DNA from: Nissolia schottii
Lineage: Eukaryota > Streptophyta > Magnoliopsida > Fabales > Fabaceae
Reading direction: 5' to 3'
Assembly: GCA_003254905.1 (NCBI GenBank)
Contig: QANU01013059.1
Span: forward strand, 35,794 to 99,793
Length of the DNA: 64,000 nt
The notes below the pieces were generated by a model. That model was not told the DNA's origin. It searched no databases and was given only the letters and a program-made list of their open reading frames with translations. A program made the translations under genes and the position numbers. Shown here in pieces: positions 21,867 to 34,294 of this stretch; position 1 is the first letter of the stretch; each line of letters starts with the position of its first letter.

Positions 21867-24800
21867 TGTAACATCCCACTTTTTCCTTAGTAAAGAATTC
21901 ACAAAATATATATATAAAAATCTCGAGTAGAGTTAGAAAGTTTAGAATAAAAATTTTTAGGCTAAATTGTCCGTAGAGGCCATAGTGCGCAGTTTCGCAA
22001 AATTTCACAGACACTAGATTAGTTGCCTTTCGTCATTGGAAGTTAACGATGTATCAAAAGTAGTTGTAAAGAACACTCTTGAGGAGTGAAATTTACAAAT
22101 ATTTTGGATTGACTTAAATTTCATGTTAAGAAAAATTAATAGTTCGCGAGGGTATGTCCGGAATATTTTTCGGACAGTTACACACAAAAGCACTTGAACA
22201 ACAAACGGTGAAATACGATCAAACCGAACCGAAAAATTGGGCCTCATGGCCCAAAAGCCCAGCCAATGTCGGCAGCCCCCACACACACTCCCACAAACTC
22301 ATTAAAGCCAAAGTCAAAGGTCAAACATGGTCATCCTAAAAAAGTCACTATTCATGACATTAAGATTATCCTATTTTTCCATTTCTTTTGCTTTTATGTT
22401 TTTTCCAAAATTCTGGCCAAAGGCCACGACTCTTGAAGCCTATAAATAGGCCCTTGGGGAGCTTTCATTTTCTCTCTTTCCTTTTCCTCTAACTCACTTA
22501 AAATCGTTCTGTTCATATGCTCTGCCGTTAAGCTGCCGAAGCCGGAACCAAGCTAGGATAAGCTACACATGCGGGGAACCACTCTCTCACTCACCTCACC
22601 AGCAACCTAACCCTCTAAGGAAGTGGGTAACTTAGGCTTACTCACCTCCTTGGTGATCTTTGATTGATTCTATAATCATACATGTGTATATGGCTTGCAT
22701 GTAACCTTACTATGTTTTATATCATTGCTTGTATGTGGATGAATGTTTGAGGTTGATTCTAGGAAGGTTGTGGTGGATGGAATCATGTGGTGAAACCCTT
22801 GGGCAAGTGCATGAAAATGAAAATGGTTTGAAAGGATGTAAGGAAAAGGGGCCAAACCACAACGTTAAGGTCCTGAAAACACCCAGGGCGCTGAGCGGCT
22901 AAACATGCCATTGAGCGGCCTGAGCTGTTTAGGAACTCTAACCTGTGATAAGTTACATAGTAGAGAGAACTTAGGTACAGGGCACTAAGCAGACCTGAAA
23001 GGCCGCTGAGCAATCTGCACCTTAGGGTGCCACATAAGCTTGGATAAGGATGGTTCAGAACCCCAAAGGTACTCCGATGGCACTGAGCGGCCTGAGAACC
23101 CTAGGACACTAACTAGACTTACCTAAGTGGCGAAGAATTCTAAATCAAGTCCCACTGGGCCCACATTGTTCCATTAGTATTACATTAGGCCGTGTACGGA
23201 TAACAACACGAGGCATGAACTCTTGTACTAAGATATATGCATCATGAGGACCGGTTGTTACTAGGGTTACGACAATAATAGATAACTAGTATTGAACCAC
23301 TTAATGTCTCAAGACCATAACTGAACCTTAGGGAACCAGTAATCTCTTAAGAAGGGTCGACCACCAAGGGTCGATGTACCTTGAAGAAATGATATAGTTA
23401 TATAATAGGAAACCCCTTCTCTTGGCACGCATACCTGACAAGCCCCTTCCAGTCTAGCAAGAAGAACTGGTTTATGATTATGATACGCAAGCATTGACCT
23501 GAGCGTGAGCATTGACCCGGCACGAAGGAAATGAAAGAAAACAAAGAAAGAAAGTAAAGAAAGAAAGAAAATAATGAATGAGCTTTTACGTCATGACGTC
23601 AAAAAGGAAAGTTGTCTCCAAGTGTGGACGCAGAAAAGAAAGTTAAAAGTAACGAGCCCACTCCTGGTGTCACCGAAAGGGTGGACCCCCTCACTATTCT
23701 GCAAGGTGAATGGTCAATTCCTACCCTGCCCGATGAAGTATGCCATCGTGCATCCGTGGTTAGCTACCACTCAGGAAAGAGCGCATCTTGGTCGAGGGGG
23801 ATACGTAAACAAAGTAGGTTGTAGTTGCAAGGGGGCGACGGTCCCACGGACTACATAGGAGAATGATGTGCATAACGTAACGATAAGGACGCAGCCCTAA
23901 GGCGCGTAAGAGAACCCCCAATTCCTTCATGCATATGATAAGTGACGTACCTGTAAATATGCATGTATGTAAGTATGGATAGTCATAAGTACTGTTAAGA
24001 GAATACTCGAGATGGCCTATATAAACGTGGTAGACCCCGCAAGAAAAATTAAGAAGCATGACGCCCTAGTTAATAAGAAAATTAGGGATCCCCAGTCATC
24101 TAGTAACATAGGTAATGCTGCTCTACAATTAGTAAAGATAAAAAGATGTCAGAGGAAGTATCATGTATGACACTTAGAGACCTCCAGAGCGGCCTGGCTC
24201 CTGAATGAGTTAAGCAAGACCAGTCCACGCTTAGTAGGTTTTCACTGAGGACATATCGTTCTCATCCCCACTCGTTTACGATGCCAGGTGAATTCAATGA
24301 GTACCCCACTGAAGAAACGAACCACGTTGCGGAGCAGGATTTGGCAGTGGGACCTCGACACAGGGGTCATCACAGAGACATGTACCTACATTACGTTGGA
24401 GTGTCCCAGTCCCCTGCAATCAGTACAAGTGCCCTCTCCCTGTATACCAATGGGCCCCGATGCTTCATCCGCCACCCGCATCCTCATAGACATAGAAGAA
24501 GAAGAACTCCCGCCTTATGACAAGGACGTGGAGATTGATCCAAACTCATGGCCACCTTGACCCCCTCAACACTTTTACCGACGTAGTGCCAGGAAACGAG
24601 TCAACCCGTTTTTTTCCCCGTCAGCTCGCTCCTCAAACCCATGACACCGAGGCCGGATCGTCCACAACACGCCGGGACTGGCCTGTCATTCTAGAGATCT
24701 CGCCAGAGATTGAGTGGGGAAACGATTCCTTTACTCTGGAATCCCCCACGGACGCTAGGGAGGACCCTGAGGACAAAGACCAGATGAGCACGGACTCGTC

Positions 24801-26180
24801 GGAAGAGTAAGAGGAGGAAGATACAGAAGAGGACCCCGACCACGACTCAGAAGATTGATACAGGGCACCAGCGGAACACTTATGTCTCCAGTGATGGATT
24901 TTGCTAACCTTAGNGCAAGAAAAATTAAGAAGCACGACACCCTAGTTAATAAGAAAATTAGGGATCCCCAGTCACCTAGTAACATAGGTAATGCTGCTCT
25001 GGAATTAGTACAAGATAAAATAAGATGTCGGAGGAAGTATCATGTATGACACTTAGAGACCTCTAGAGTGGCCTGGCTCCTAAATGAGTTAAGCAAGACT
25101 AGTCCATACTTAGTAGTTTTTCACTGAGGACGTACCGTTCTCATCTCCACTCGTTTACGATGCCAGGTGAATTCAATGAGTACCCCACCGAAGAAACGAA
25201 CCACGCTGCGGAGCAGGATTAGGTAGTGAGACCCCGACACGGGGGTCATCACGGAGACCTGTACCTACACTACGTTGGAGTGTCCCAGTCCCCTGCAATC
25301 AGTACAAGTGCCCTCTCCCTGTATACCAATTGGCCCCGATGCTTCATCCGCCACCCGTATCCTCATAGACATAGAAGAAGAAGAACTCCCGCCTTATGAC
25401 AAGGACGTGGAGATTTATCCAAACTCACGGCCACCTTGACCCCCTCAACACTTTTACTGACGTGGTGCCAGGAAATGAGTCAACCGGTTCTTTCGCTGTC
25501 AGCTCGCTCCTCAGATCCATGACACCGAGGCCAGATCGTCCACAGCACGCTGGGACTGGCCCGTCACTCCGGAGATCTCGCCAGAGATTGAGTGGGGAAA
25601 CGATTCCTTTACTCTGGAATCCCCTACGGACGCCAGGGAGGACCCCGAGGACAAAGACCAGATGAGCACGGACTCGTCGGAAGATGAAGATACAGAAGAG
25701 GACCCCGACCACGACTCAGAGGACTCAGAGGACCCCGACCAGCAGAACCCTTATGTCTCCAGTGGTGGATTTTGCTAACCTTGGGTTGTGTCGTTGCGGT
25801 AAGTAGCAATATGTGTGTACAATAACTTGTAAGAAATGTAAATGTAATATGTGACCAATATAACGTCAAGTATATGTATAATGATTGTGAATTGGGTGTT
25901 TATGGACCCTTGCGTGTATGAGGTGGAGGAATGCATATGTTTCTGCTACAATTGATTTACTTGCGTACTGGGAATGTTATATAGATATCTCGTTACACGT
26001 ACGACTTATAAGGGAAACGTAGGGGTAATATAAATAAATTTTCAAACGGGTCCATATTTTGGGGATAAGAAACTACTTTCCAAAGATAAGTAAGGACTAT
26101 AAGTATTCCCACCAATGAGGATAAAAACCTAGTATGCGCGGTTTATGACTTAAGCATAGGCCGCTAACTAGGGTGTTATA
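21867..26180 (+). mobile_element. Long Ty3/Gypsy LTR (solo) with internal duplication
   Basis: It starts TGTAACATCCCAC and ends CTAGGGTGTTATA. The flanks gagtt (21862-21866) and gagct (26181-26185) are a one-mismatch TSD, and host repeat resumes on both sides. TATA box cctataaatagg at about 22440; conserved AAGTGGGTAAC at about 22621; CGCTGAGCG motifs at 22886-23093; the conserved hairpin near 24247, again near 25130 in the duplicated part. Length 4.3 kb because of an internal duplication of about 870 bp; a unit-length LTR would be about 3.4 kb. Confidence 0.82.
24038..25779 (+). repeat. Tandem duplication of about 870 bp inside the LTR, with an N at the join
   Basis: Copy 1 is 24038-24913 and copy 2 is 24915-25779. 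Both begin GCAAGAAAAATTAAGAAGCA and end in TTTTGCTAACCTT. The copies differ at many sites (by eye roughly 5%), including small indels. The single N at 24914 sits exactly at the boundary, so this could be a real duplication or two LTR copies joined by the assembler. Confidence 0.8.
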
Positions 26181-26371
26181 GAGCTCATGAGCTAGCTAGA
26201 GCTTGTTAATTTTCAAGTGAGTCAAGTTTGAACCGAAAAATCCATCTCATATATTAATGAGTCAAGTTGTGAGCTGAACTCATTAACGAGCCAAGTTGTG
26301 AGCTTTACTAAGCTCAACTCAACTTGGCTCACTTTCACCCTACCTTTAAGCAATTTAAAATAAGACAAAAA
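26181..26371. repeat. AGCTC/GAGCC-rich dispersed repeat, right part
   Basis: Continuation of the repeat at 21173-21866, with the same GAGCTCATGAGC and CAAGTTGTGAGC words. It ends where a second forward LTR starts at 26372. Confidence 0.5.
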
Positions 26372-27703
26372 TGTAACATCCTGATTTTTCTCTTATGAAG
26401 ATTTCACAAAAATCCACAATATGGCTGTCAAAACAGGCGGGCCCGCCCATTTATGGCCCGCCCATTTATGGTCTGCTCGTTTAGGCCCGCGGGCCTAATC
26501 TGGCCAGACCAAAATATGCATATTTTTAGGGGTCCGGATCGTGTATGGTCGGTCCCGCCCGCTAGCCCGTTTTTTTTTTAAATTAAAAAATTTTTAAAAA
26601 TTAAAAAATTCAAAAAATTTAAAAAAATTCAAAAAAAATTCACAGGCTCACGGGCGGTCCGCTGGCCAAATGGGCCGGGCCTAAACGGGCCGGTCCAATT
26701 TTTTTCAAATTTTTGCGGGCCTAATTTTGCATGTAAAGTCCTTCCATTTAACCGAGTAAACAGACCGGGCCCATTTTGACAACCCTAATCCACAATTTTG
26801 CCTAATTGAAGGCACAGTCAGAATGATTAATTGGATTGAAAAAATTATTTAGAAAATTAATTGCTTCCAAATGCCAGTCCGATAATTGTTTCTTGATTTT
26901 GCGGGGTGCCGCGAGGTCCGTGCCAAATTTTGCCAAAAATTAGAATTTCGGTAGGCACTTAAGGTATCTGTGAAAATTACCCTCCGGACAATAAATTCAC
27001 GAATACCTTAACTTGACATACCTTACTGACCAGGAAAATTCGTAGATCATGGATATGTGTTCAGAATATTTTTAGGATATCTGTACACGAGCAAATTACG
27101 ACCAAACGCGATCAAATGTGATTGGAACTGGAAACAAAAAATAAAAGCACGTGGGCATAGTCAGCCAAACTCATCCAAAACACTGTGCATTCATAAATAT
27201 CTTTCATTTTTCATTTTTACAAAAAATAAAACAAGCTGCAGTAGCCCAGCTTCAGGGGGCTATAAATAGCCCCTAGCCCTCGTCATTTTTTTCACCGAGA
27301 CCTTTTAGTTTTCTTCAGTTTTCAGTTCCTCCACAGTATCAGTTCTACACTATACGATTTTTTATAGGCGTCAGAAAAATCCACAGAGCACCCCCCGCTC
27401 TCAGGAAATTTCTCTCTTAAACCCCACCGAGTCAGATCTCAGTTTCGAGGTGGGTAATCCGACCTCCATTGTCTATGTGGATTCACGTGATATTTTCTAT
27501 GTGTAGTTTTGGAAAAATAATTAAAGAAATATTTTGTAGAAATTATATAGTAGGTGCTATGAAAATTATGTTAGAAATATGTGAGAATAGGAAAATATAG
27601 ATGTGCTAGCTGATATCATGCTAAAACATATATATTTTCTAAAGTTACAACGAACTTTGACGCTGAAGGTCTCGCTGCAGCGCCGCGCTTAGCGCACGCT
27701 CAG
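26372..27703 (+). mobile_element. Long Ty3/Gypsy LTR, 5' part, truncated
   Basis: It starts TGTAACATCCTG and has a TATA box (ctataaatagccc, about 27260) and the conserved GAGGTGGGTAA block (about 27446). It is cut at 27703, just after a CGCT/AGCG-rich stretch, by a reverse LTR. A 366-bp MITE-like insertion lies at 26421-26786. Confidence 0.75.
26421..26786. mobile_element. DNA-transposon MITE (hAT- or MULE-like) inside the LTR
   Basis: The ends are atggctgtcaaaacaggcgg and the complement agggttgtcaaaatgggccc. A 10-bp direct repeat aatccacaat flanks it (26411-26420 and 26787-26796). The interior is rich in GGCCCGCCC words plus an A/T tract with AAAATT repeats. A related piece lies at 48600-48785. 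The TSD length fits MULE better than hAT (8 bp), while the ends look hAT-like. Confidence 0.7.
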
Positions 27704-28211
27704 TGTAACACCCTAGCTAACTGCCTATGCTCGAGTGGTACGCAATGCTCACTGGGTTGTTAATCACCTGATGGGGAATACTTATAGTCCTTCATTACTT
27801 TTCGAAAATACTAGGTTAAGAAAAATATGGACCATTTTAAAACTTTTCTACTTGGCTTATTCATAAAGTATGAGCCACGTGAGAATCAAGCTGTATGATA
27901 CAAACAATAGAGCCTGGAGCTTACGACTGCTAATCATTCACACTATAAATATTTATATAAGCAAGTACTTGGTCCATCACAGATAAGTTACAACCAACAC
28001 CGAGTATAATAATAATTTACATATATCAGTCATGCTCATCAAAGTACATAACAAAATGTCTATCTAGTGTAAAACTATACTAGCTTGTCCTCGGGGCCTT
28101 GGAGTCCCGGTCTTCGGCTTCCTACGGGTCGTACTTGGTCATTTAGTGCTCCTCGTACGGCTCCTCGGCCCTCGTCTGCTCTTAGAAGCATAAGCGAGTG
28201 GGGGGTGAGAA
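27704..28211 (-). mobile_element. Reverse long LTR fragment (terminal 0.5 kb)
   Basis: It starts TGTAACACCCTAGCTAACTG, the complement of the LTR 3' end, and is interrupted at 28211 by a second, similar reverse LTR (28212). The rest of this LTR is not found on the far side, so a deletion or rearrangement accompanied the second insertion. Confidence 0.7.
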
Positions 28212-29748
28212 TGAAACACCCCTAGCTAACTGCACACACTCGAGCCGTACGCAATGCTCGCTAGATTGTTTACTCTTTGTTGGTCCCTGTATACTGTTTG
28301 AAAATAGTTGTTCTAGAACATAAGGACTCATCTTTTTCTTTCATTTGCATAGAAATTTCACAACATATGAGCCGTGAGTGCGAAGGAATAATATTACAAA
28401 TAATAAAGCTCTTAAGCTCAAGACTATGCATACATTACATTGCAGGTTCAGCGGATCCATCACATACACACATAGATAGTAGTATCAATATTACATTACA
28501 TAGATATCAACAATTAATTTATTCATTATACTACGTGTTCTTCCTGAAGTCCCTTCACGGCTCCTCGGCAGGCTCGGCAACATCGGCATAGTAAGAGTCA
28601 TCATAAGTTCCTGGAGCCATAAACGAGTGGGGGCGAGAACGACAGGTTCTCAGTGGGTAGTATTCTAACGTGGCCTTGTATTTCCTCGGTTATTCTCCAG
28701 GCTGCTCAGGGAACCTCTAAGTGTCATGCATACTAGCCCCTTACTGATTATTATCTTTGGCCTATGTCTTGAGCAACTTTATCTAATTTACTGGGTGATT
28801 GGGCATCTTGTCTAAACATTATCTAGGCTTCGTGTTGTACTCTTTATCACGCCTGAGTATGGCAATCCGAAATCTCCTGCTCATGTTACTGCCGACTGAC
28901 ATACTAGTCGTCTTGGGGCATTCCCTTGACGATACATAATGCATAATATCATCCATAACTATAAACTGAGTTACTTTTATACATACAACATACAATCATT
29001 CATTCATATTCATATCTATCTCATGCATGTCAGGGATCTGGAATTCTCTTATGCGCCCTGTGGCTGTGTCCTTCTTAGTCCTTTCACCTTTGTAACCGTG
29101 GCCTCGGCTACAACCTCTTTGCTTTCCCTATCATGTCAACCCGGCAGCGCTCTTAACCGGTGTGGTAGCTAGCCACGTAAAGCTCATAGGAGGAAGACAT
29201 TGAACGCGATAGGTACAACCACTCCCCTTACAGGAATGGCGAGGGATCGGACCTTGTACTCGATCAGGCGTGGACACGTAGGTCGACCCTTGGATTCGAC
29301 CGCGTCTTCTTTCCTTCCTTCTTAACTGGGGCCCCTTCTTTCCTTTCTTTCTTTCTTTCTTCAGGCCTTGGCCTGTTCTCATTATCATAAGGCCTTGGTC
29401 TTCTCACTTCTCAGGCCTTGGCCTGTTCTCATAATCTCGGACCTTGGCTCGTTGCTATCGTAATCAGGTCTCTCTACCTGCGTTGCTCATAACCAACCCA
29501 GCTTGCCGAATTGGTAAGGGTGTCTGTAACACGTGCCAAGAGAATAGGGGAACATCCTAATTATATAACTATACTCATTATCTAAGGTCTTCCGCACCAA
29601 CTGTGGTCGGAACCTCTCTAACTCATCCTCATTCCCTAGGGTTCAATTATGATCTTGTTGGACTTTAGGTGAGAACTTCTAGTTATCTACGGTCGTCCTA
29701 CAACATACGACGGCCGTTTCCTCGTGATGCTTGTTCTCATGGATAATG

Positions 29749-29945
29749 GTACGCATAGTTGTGCCTGATAGATCCCCTAACATAGTTAAAACTCAAGTTT
29801 TTCAGTGAGCATTCAAATGATTAGGGTTTGTGCATTCGAATGGTATGCATAGCTGTGCCTGATAGATCCCTTAACATAGTTAAAAATCAAGTTTTTCAGT
29901 GAGCATTCGAATGATTAGGGTTTGTGCATTCGAATGATTCTTTCA
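29749..29945 (-). repeat. Two tandem units of about 100 bp within the LTR
   Basis: Each unit contains GGTA-GCATAG-TGTGCCTGAT, AGATCCC-TAACATAGTTAAA, a TTTTTCAGTGAGCATTC stretch and ATGATTAGGGTTTGTG. The copies differ at only a few positions. Confidence 0.85.
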
Positions 29946-30085
29946 ATCGATTGATCAAGGAATTCAATCAATTGAAATCCTTCTTAGGCTTTCATTCGAC
30001 TGAAATCCTCATTCATTCGATTGAAATCCAAAATCTTTCATTCGATTCCTGTGGGAATTCAATCGAATGAACTAGTATAAAATTG
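29925..30085 (-). repeat. ATTCGA-type short motif array
   Basis: Repeated CATTCGATTGAAATCC and its complement TTCAATCGAATG in mixed orientation, about eight copies. Similar arrays are at 35697-35932 and 51774-51905 in other reverse LTRs. Confidence 0.85.
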
Positions 30086-30978
30086 GCTCCCGAGAGCATT
30101 TTCTCCTAGCGGCTTCTCACCGTAACTTTTCTCATTTTCTAGTGATCCCATCATTACAGTTATGGTTCCTAAACGTCAAAATCATCAAAAACCATCCTAT
30201 ATAAATTATTCCCTATAGTTTCTACAAAGTAGTTTTGCAGTCAAATACATACAGATACATATACACGGTCATAAAATCAATCACATAGTTAGTGGGCTTA
30301 GAGTTACCCACTTCCTATGTGAATTCGGAGTTGATAAGGGGATTGCAGAGAAAATCCTCATCACAATGGTATGCTCCAAGAAATTTTCAGGAGTCCGGCA
30401 GCGCTTCCGCGATGTGCACGAACGGTACTAGAAATAGAGAAACTAAAGACAAAGTGAAAAGTAAAATTTTTCACTCAGGGGACCCTTTTTATAGCCGTGG
30501 CCCCCTGCTTACTTATTTAATTAATTATTAATTAATTTTATTATTATATTATTTTTTATTATAATTATCCAAAATATCTTGGCCCTCTGTTTAGTTTTGG
30601 TCACGTTTGATCGCGTTTGGTAACCATTGGCCCACATACAGATATCCGAAAAATATGCCGAAGTCATATCCTCAATCCATGAATTTTTCCAGTCAAAATG
30701 GCTTACTGAAACAAGGTATCCAGGAACTTGTTTCTGCCAGCCTATATTTCATAGATCCCTTTATCCCTCAACCAAATTTCTGTTTTGACCGAAAACGGGC
30801 ATGGACCTCGCGATATTTCGAGGGATCGTAACTCCCTAACCTTCTCCAAAGTTTAAGGGAAATAGATCTTGTAAATAATTTTCCCCGTCCTATAATCGCT
30901 TTCCTTTACACTCTTAATTAGGTAAAAATCCATAAATTTTTATAAAATCTTTCTAATGGAAAAATCGGGATGTTACAT

Positions 30979-32400
30979 TTCACCCCTTTAGAAAAATTTC
31001 CTCCTCGAAATTTAGAGGTAGTGAGAATTCGTACCTTTAGAACAATTCGAGGTAAGCTTTTCTCATATTGTCTTCTAGCTCCCATGTTTGCTCTTCCAAT
31101 ACCCCGTCCGTCCATATTACTTGCACCATAGGGATTTCTTGGTTCCGCGTTTTCCGAGTCTTCTGGTCGATGATTCGCTGCGGAGTGAGGGGTAAGGCCA
31201 AATATTCTATCAGTTGCACCTGCTCTGGTTGCAACACATGATCTGGGATGCGTAATACTTGTATAGTTGGGAGACATGGAATACATCGTGGATATTGGCC
31301 AAGTTAGGCGGAAGAGCTATTCTGTAGACCATAGGCCTTCTACGGTTGTCTGCATAGTTCTTCTACCGACTTTGTGCAGTAAGCATTCGTTGGCACACCA
31401 ATTTCATCAATTCTTCAGCCTCTTGGAGTTCTTCCGGTCCAAGTCCACGGTACTGCTATCTATCATTCCAGCATAGTGGTGATTGACATTTTCGCCCGTA
31501 TAGAGCTTCAAATGGAGCCATACCTATGCTAGCCTGGTAGCTATTATTGTAAGCAAACTCTACCAGTGGCAACAACAACTCCCAGTTTCCAGGTGTATCC
31601 AGCGCACAGTCTCTCAACATGTCTTCCAAGATCTGGATAGTCCTTTCATACTGGCCGTCCGTCTGAGGGTGGTAGGCGGAACTTAAATGTAGTTGTGATC
31701 CATAGCTCTTTTGGAAAGCGGTCCAGAATCGGGAGGTAAACCGGTGATCTCTGTCCGAGATAATGAGGATGGTACTCCGTGTAGTCTCACCACTTCCTTG
31801 ACATACAGTTGGACTAGCTTTTCAATCGGGTAGTTAATCTTGACCGGATTGAAATGAGCAAACTTGGTCAATTTGTCCACCACTATCCATACCGCATCCA
31901 TTCCCGTCCGAGTGCATGGTAGTCCAGAGACAAAGTCCATCGCGATACCATCCCATTTCCATTCCGGGACTTTTGGAGGATTTAGTAACCCCAGTGGTCT
32001 CTGGTGCTCAATTTTGACTTTCTGACAGACCAAGCACTTCTGTACCCAGTCTTGAACGTCTCTCTTTAGGCCTGGCCACCAGAACATCTCCCTGAGATCA
32101 TGGTACATCTTGGTGGTCCCTGGGTGCATTGTGAAGTGGCTATTGTGCTCTTCTTGTAGAATATCCTCCCGTAAATTGCCCGCCTTAGGTATACAGATAC
32201 GCTGATTGAACCGTAGCACCCACCGGTACCAATGGTCACTTCTTTAATCCTTCCTTCCTCCACCGTCTTACGAAACTTGCACCGTGTGTCATCCTCACAC
32301 ACCTTCTGAGTATCCATGACTCTCTGTTTGAAATCACTGGTGACTTGCAAAGGACACAACGTCAGGTGGTTGCGGCGACGAGCAATCGTCAAGTCGAGGT
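30979..32400 (-). pseudogene. Chromovirus pol remnant: integrase and chromodomain
   Basis: On the minus strand from 32400 down: the linker after RNase H, then integrase with the zinc-binding HHCC region (H-x-x-x-H near HFTMHPGTTKMYHDL, and CLVCQKVK), the catalytic-core start MDFVSGLP with its aspartate, and IVVDKLTKFAHF (31683-32219). Frameshifted pieces of the core follow (31250-31680), then a C-terminal chromodomain with VIWTDGVLEEQTWELED (31037-31237). This order and the chromodomain place it in the plant chromoviruses (Tekay/Del-like). The 5' half (RT, protease, gag, 5' LTR) is missing; at about 32400 it meets a forward gag remnant. Frameshifts show it is inactive. Confidence 0.88.
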
Positions 32401-32470
32401 CACGAAATTTTTAAAAAATCAGGAGGTTACAGCGGATGCCAGAAAGTTCATAGATTTCTGCAGAGCTAAC

Positions 32471-33979
32471 TGATAGGTGGAGTTTGTACCCTATTTTATT
32501 ATTCTATAATTGAACATTGTATACTAAAAATGTGTAATTTTAATGCTTAATTAATATGTTTTGCACATTATCCTCTTCTGTGAGAAGTTGAGAAAAATGC
32601 AATTTTAAGCACTATTTTATCTTAGAAATTAATGTGTAGATTTCTTTTATTCTTTTTTAGTTTTCTATTTTAATTGCAGGAAATAAATTGTCAAGAGGAT
32701 CATTGAAGATTTGAACGAGATTTGATAAGATATAAATTTTGAAGAAGAGATTTGAAGAGAAGATTGAGATCAATAAATGCAAGATTAAATTCAAATTCAA
32801 AACGATTTGGTCAAAGATTTGCTGAGGATTTTTTAACGCTGACTTTGCCATGGATTTTTTGCTAGGATGGAGATTGAATCTCGATTTGACCTCAACTACA
32901 AAGTTGTAGATCTATCTCTTAGCTTTAATTAGAGATTTGAATCACCTCAATCCGATATCTGTAGCCGAAGTTATCGCAATTTTACTAACTGTTATGCTGA
33001 AAGTGAGGGATTTACACCCATTTTGTGCCAATCCTCTACAAATAGACATCCTCTCTCAACAACTTGGAAACAACTTCATACTCAGCCTCCACTTTTATTT
33101 TCTGCACTTTTCTCTTTTATTTTATGCACTTTAGGTTTATGTTAGTAGTGCTTAGGTAGTAGTTCTTCAAGGATTGTTGGAGCGCTCGCATTGACAGCGC
33201 AAGCTCCCAACTATTTGCGAATCTCTTTCGTTCTCTAATTCAGGTTTTGTTATTTTAATTCTCCATTACTTTCTACTCTCTTCTTATTTTTTATTTATTA
33301 TGAGTCTTTATCCTTCATCCATGGAGGGGTAGTTTTCTTAATATCTTACATGCGGTAACTCTAGATTAGGATTAATTCGATGTCTTGTGCTTAATGTTTA
33401 TTCATGATTTGTTCCACCCTTAATTAGTAATATAGTGATCGTATGTTGTTTGTTAGGGTTAGTTCTAGGTTGATAGATCTTGACGATTGTAGGATTTATT
33501 GATTTAGGATTTGGGAACTTTTTGGAGAACTAGTTAGATTTAATTAGGTTGTGCAATTGGAACATAATTGATGTAGGTTTTAAATGTTGAGATCTTAGTT
33601 TTAATTCCTATATTAATAAATGCTTAGGGGATTGACGATCGTAGTCTCTTAGGTGAATTGCGTATTAGTTAGAGATTTCAACTAATAAACAACATCCCCT
33701 TATGAATAATTAATTAGGAACCAATGACAATTAATCCTTGATCTAGAAACACCGTATGCAGGATATTGTTTTTTTATCATTGTTAACTTACTTTTATTTT
33801 GCTTTATTTTTGTTCATCAATCCAAACCCCCCTTTTTAATTGCAATTTCAATTGGTTCTAATTGCTTCCTTGAGAGACGACCTAGGTTAGCCCCGTTTAC
33901 TACGTTTTTGGGGTTAATTTAGTTTTATAAGTTATTATTTGATTGTGCACTAAAATTAACGACGTTTTAGTGTGTGTCA
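32471..33979 (+). mobile_element. Solo LTR of a second Gypsy lineage
   Basis: It starts TGATAGGTGGAGTT and ends TTAGTGTGTGTCA, with a perfect 5-bp TSD ctaac at 32466-32470 and 33980-33984. A TATA-like tctacaaataga lies at about 33033. The end is rich in TAAAATTAACGACG, resembling Athila/Tat-type LTRs. No coding sequence. Confidence 0.85.
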
Positions 33980-34294
33980 CTAACCCTCCCATGTCCATGG
34001 GGTTATGCACTTGGAGCAAGTCCATAACTGGTTAAGGGGGATAGCACAAATGTTTGAAGATATCCTCTGCACGGAGGCACACAAGGTCCGGTTTGCCTCC
34101 CGAAAACTGAAAGGCACTGCCCTAGAATAGTGGGACACTACCAAGCCCCTCCTCGACCAAGGGCATGGTCCAATCACATGGGCACAATTTACCACGACCT
34201 CCTTAACAAGTACTTCCCTGAGGTGGAATTCTTAGGGTTATAGTAGGGAGGAATGACGGTGGCGGAGTACACCGCGAAGTTTGAAAGTCTTTGT

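Larger units (their letters stand above)
28212..30978 (-). mobile_element. 3' LTR of a reverse chromovirus
   Basis: On its own strand it starts TGTAACATCCCGA and ends GGGGTGTTTCA, 2767 bp. Adjacent on the internal side is the polypurine tract AAAGGGGTGAAA (complement of 30979-30990), preceded by the chromodomain coding end, so this is the 3' LTR. TATA box: complement of ttttatagcc near 30486. Conserved AAGTGGGTAA: complement of 30302-30314. Hairpin at 28635-28651. An ATTCGA-type array lies at 29925-30085 in the place where other LTRs have CGCTGAGCG. Confidence 0.85.
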
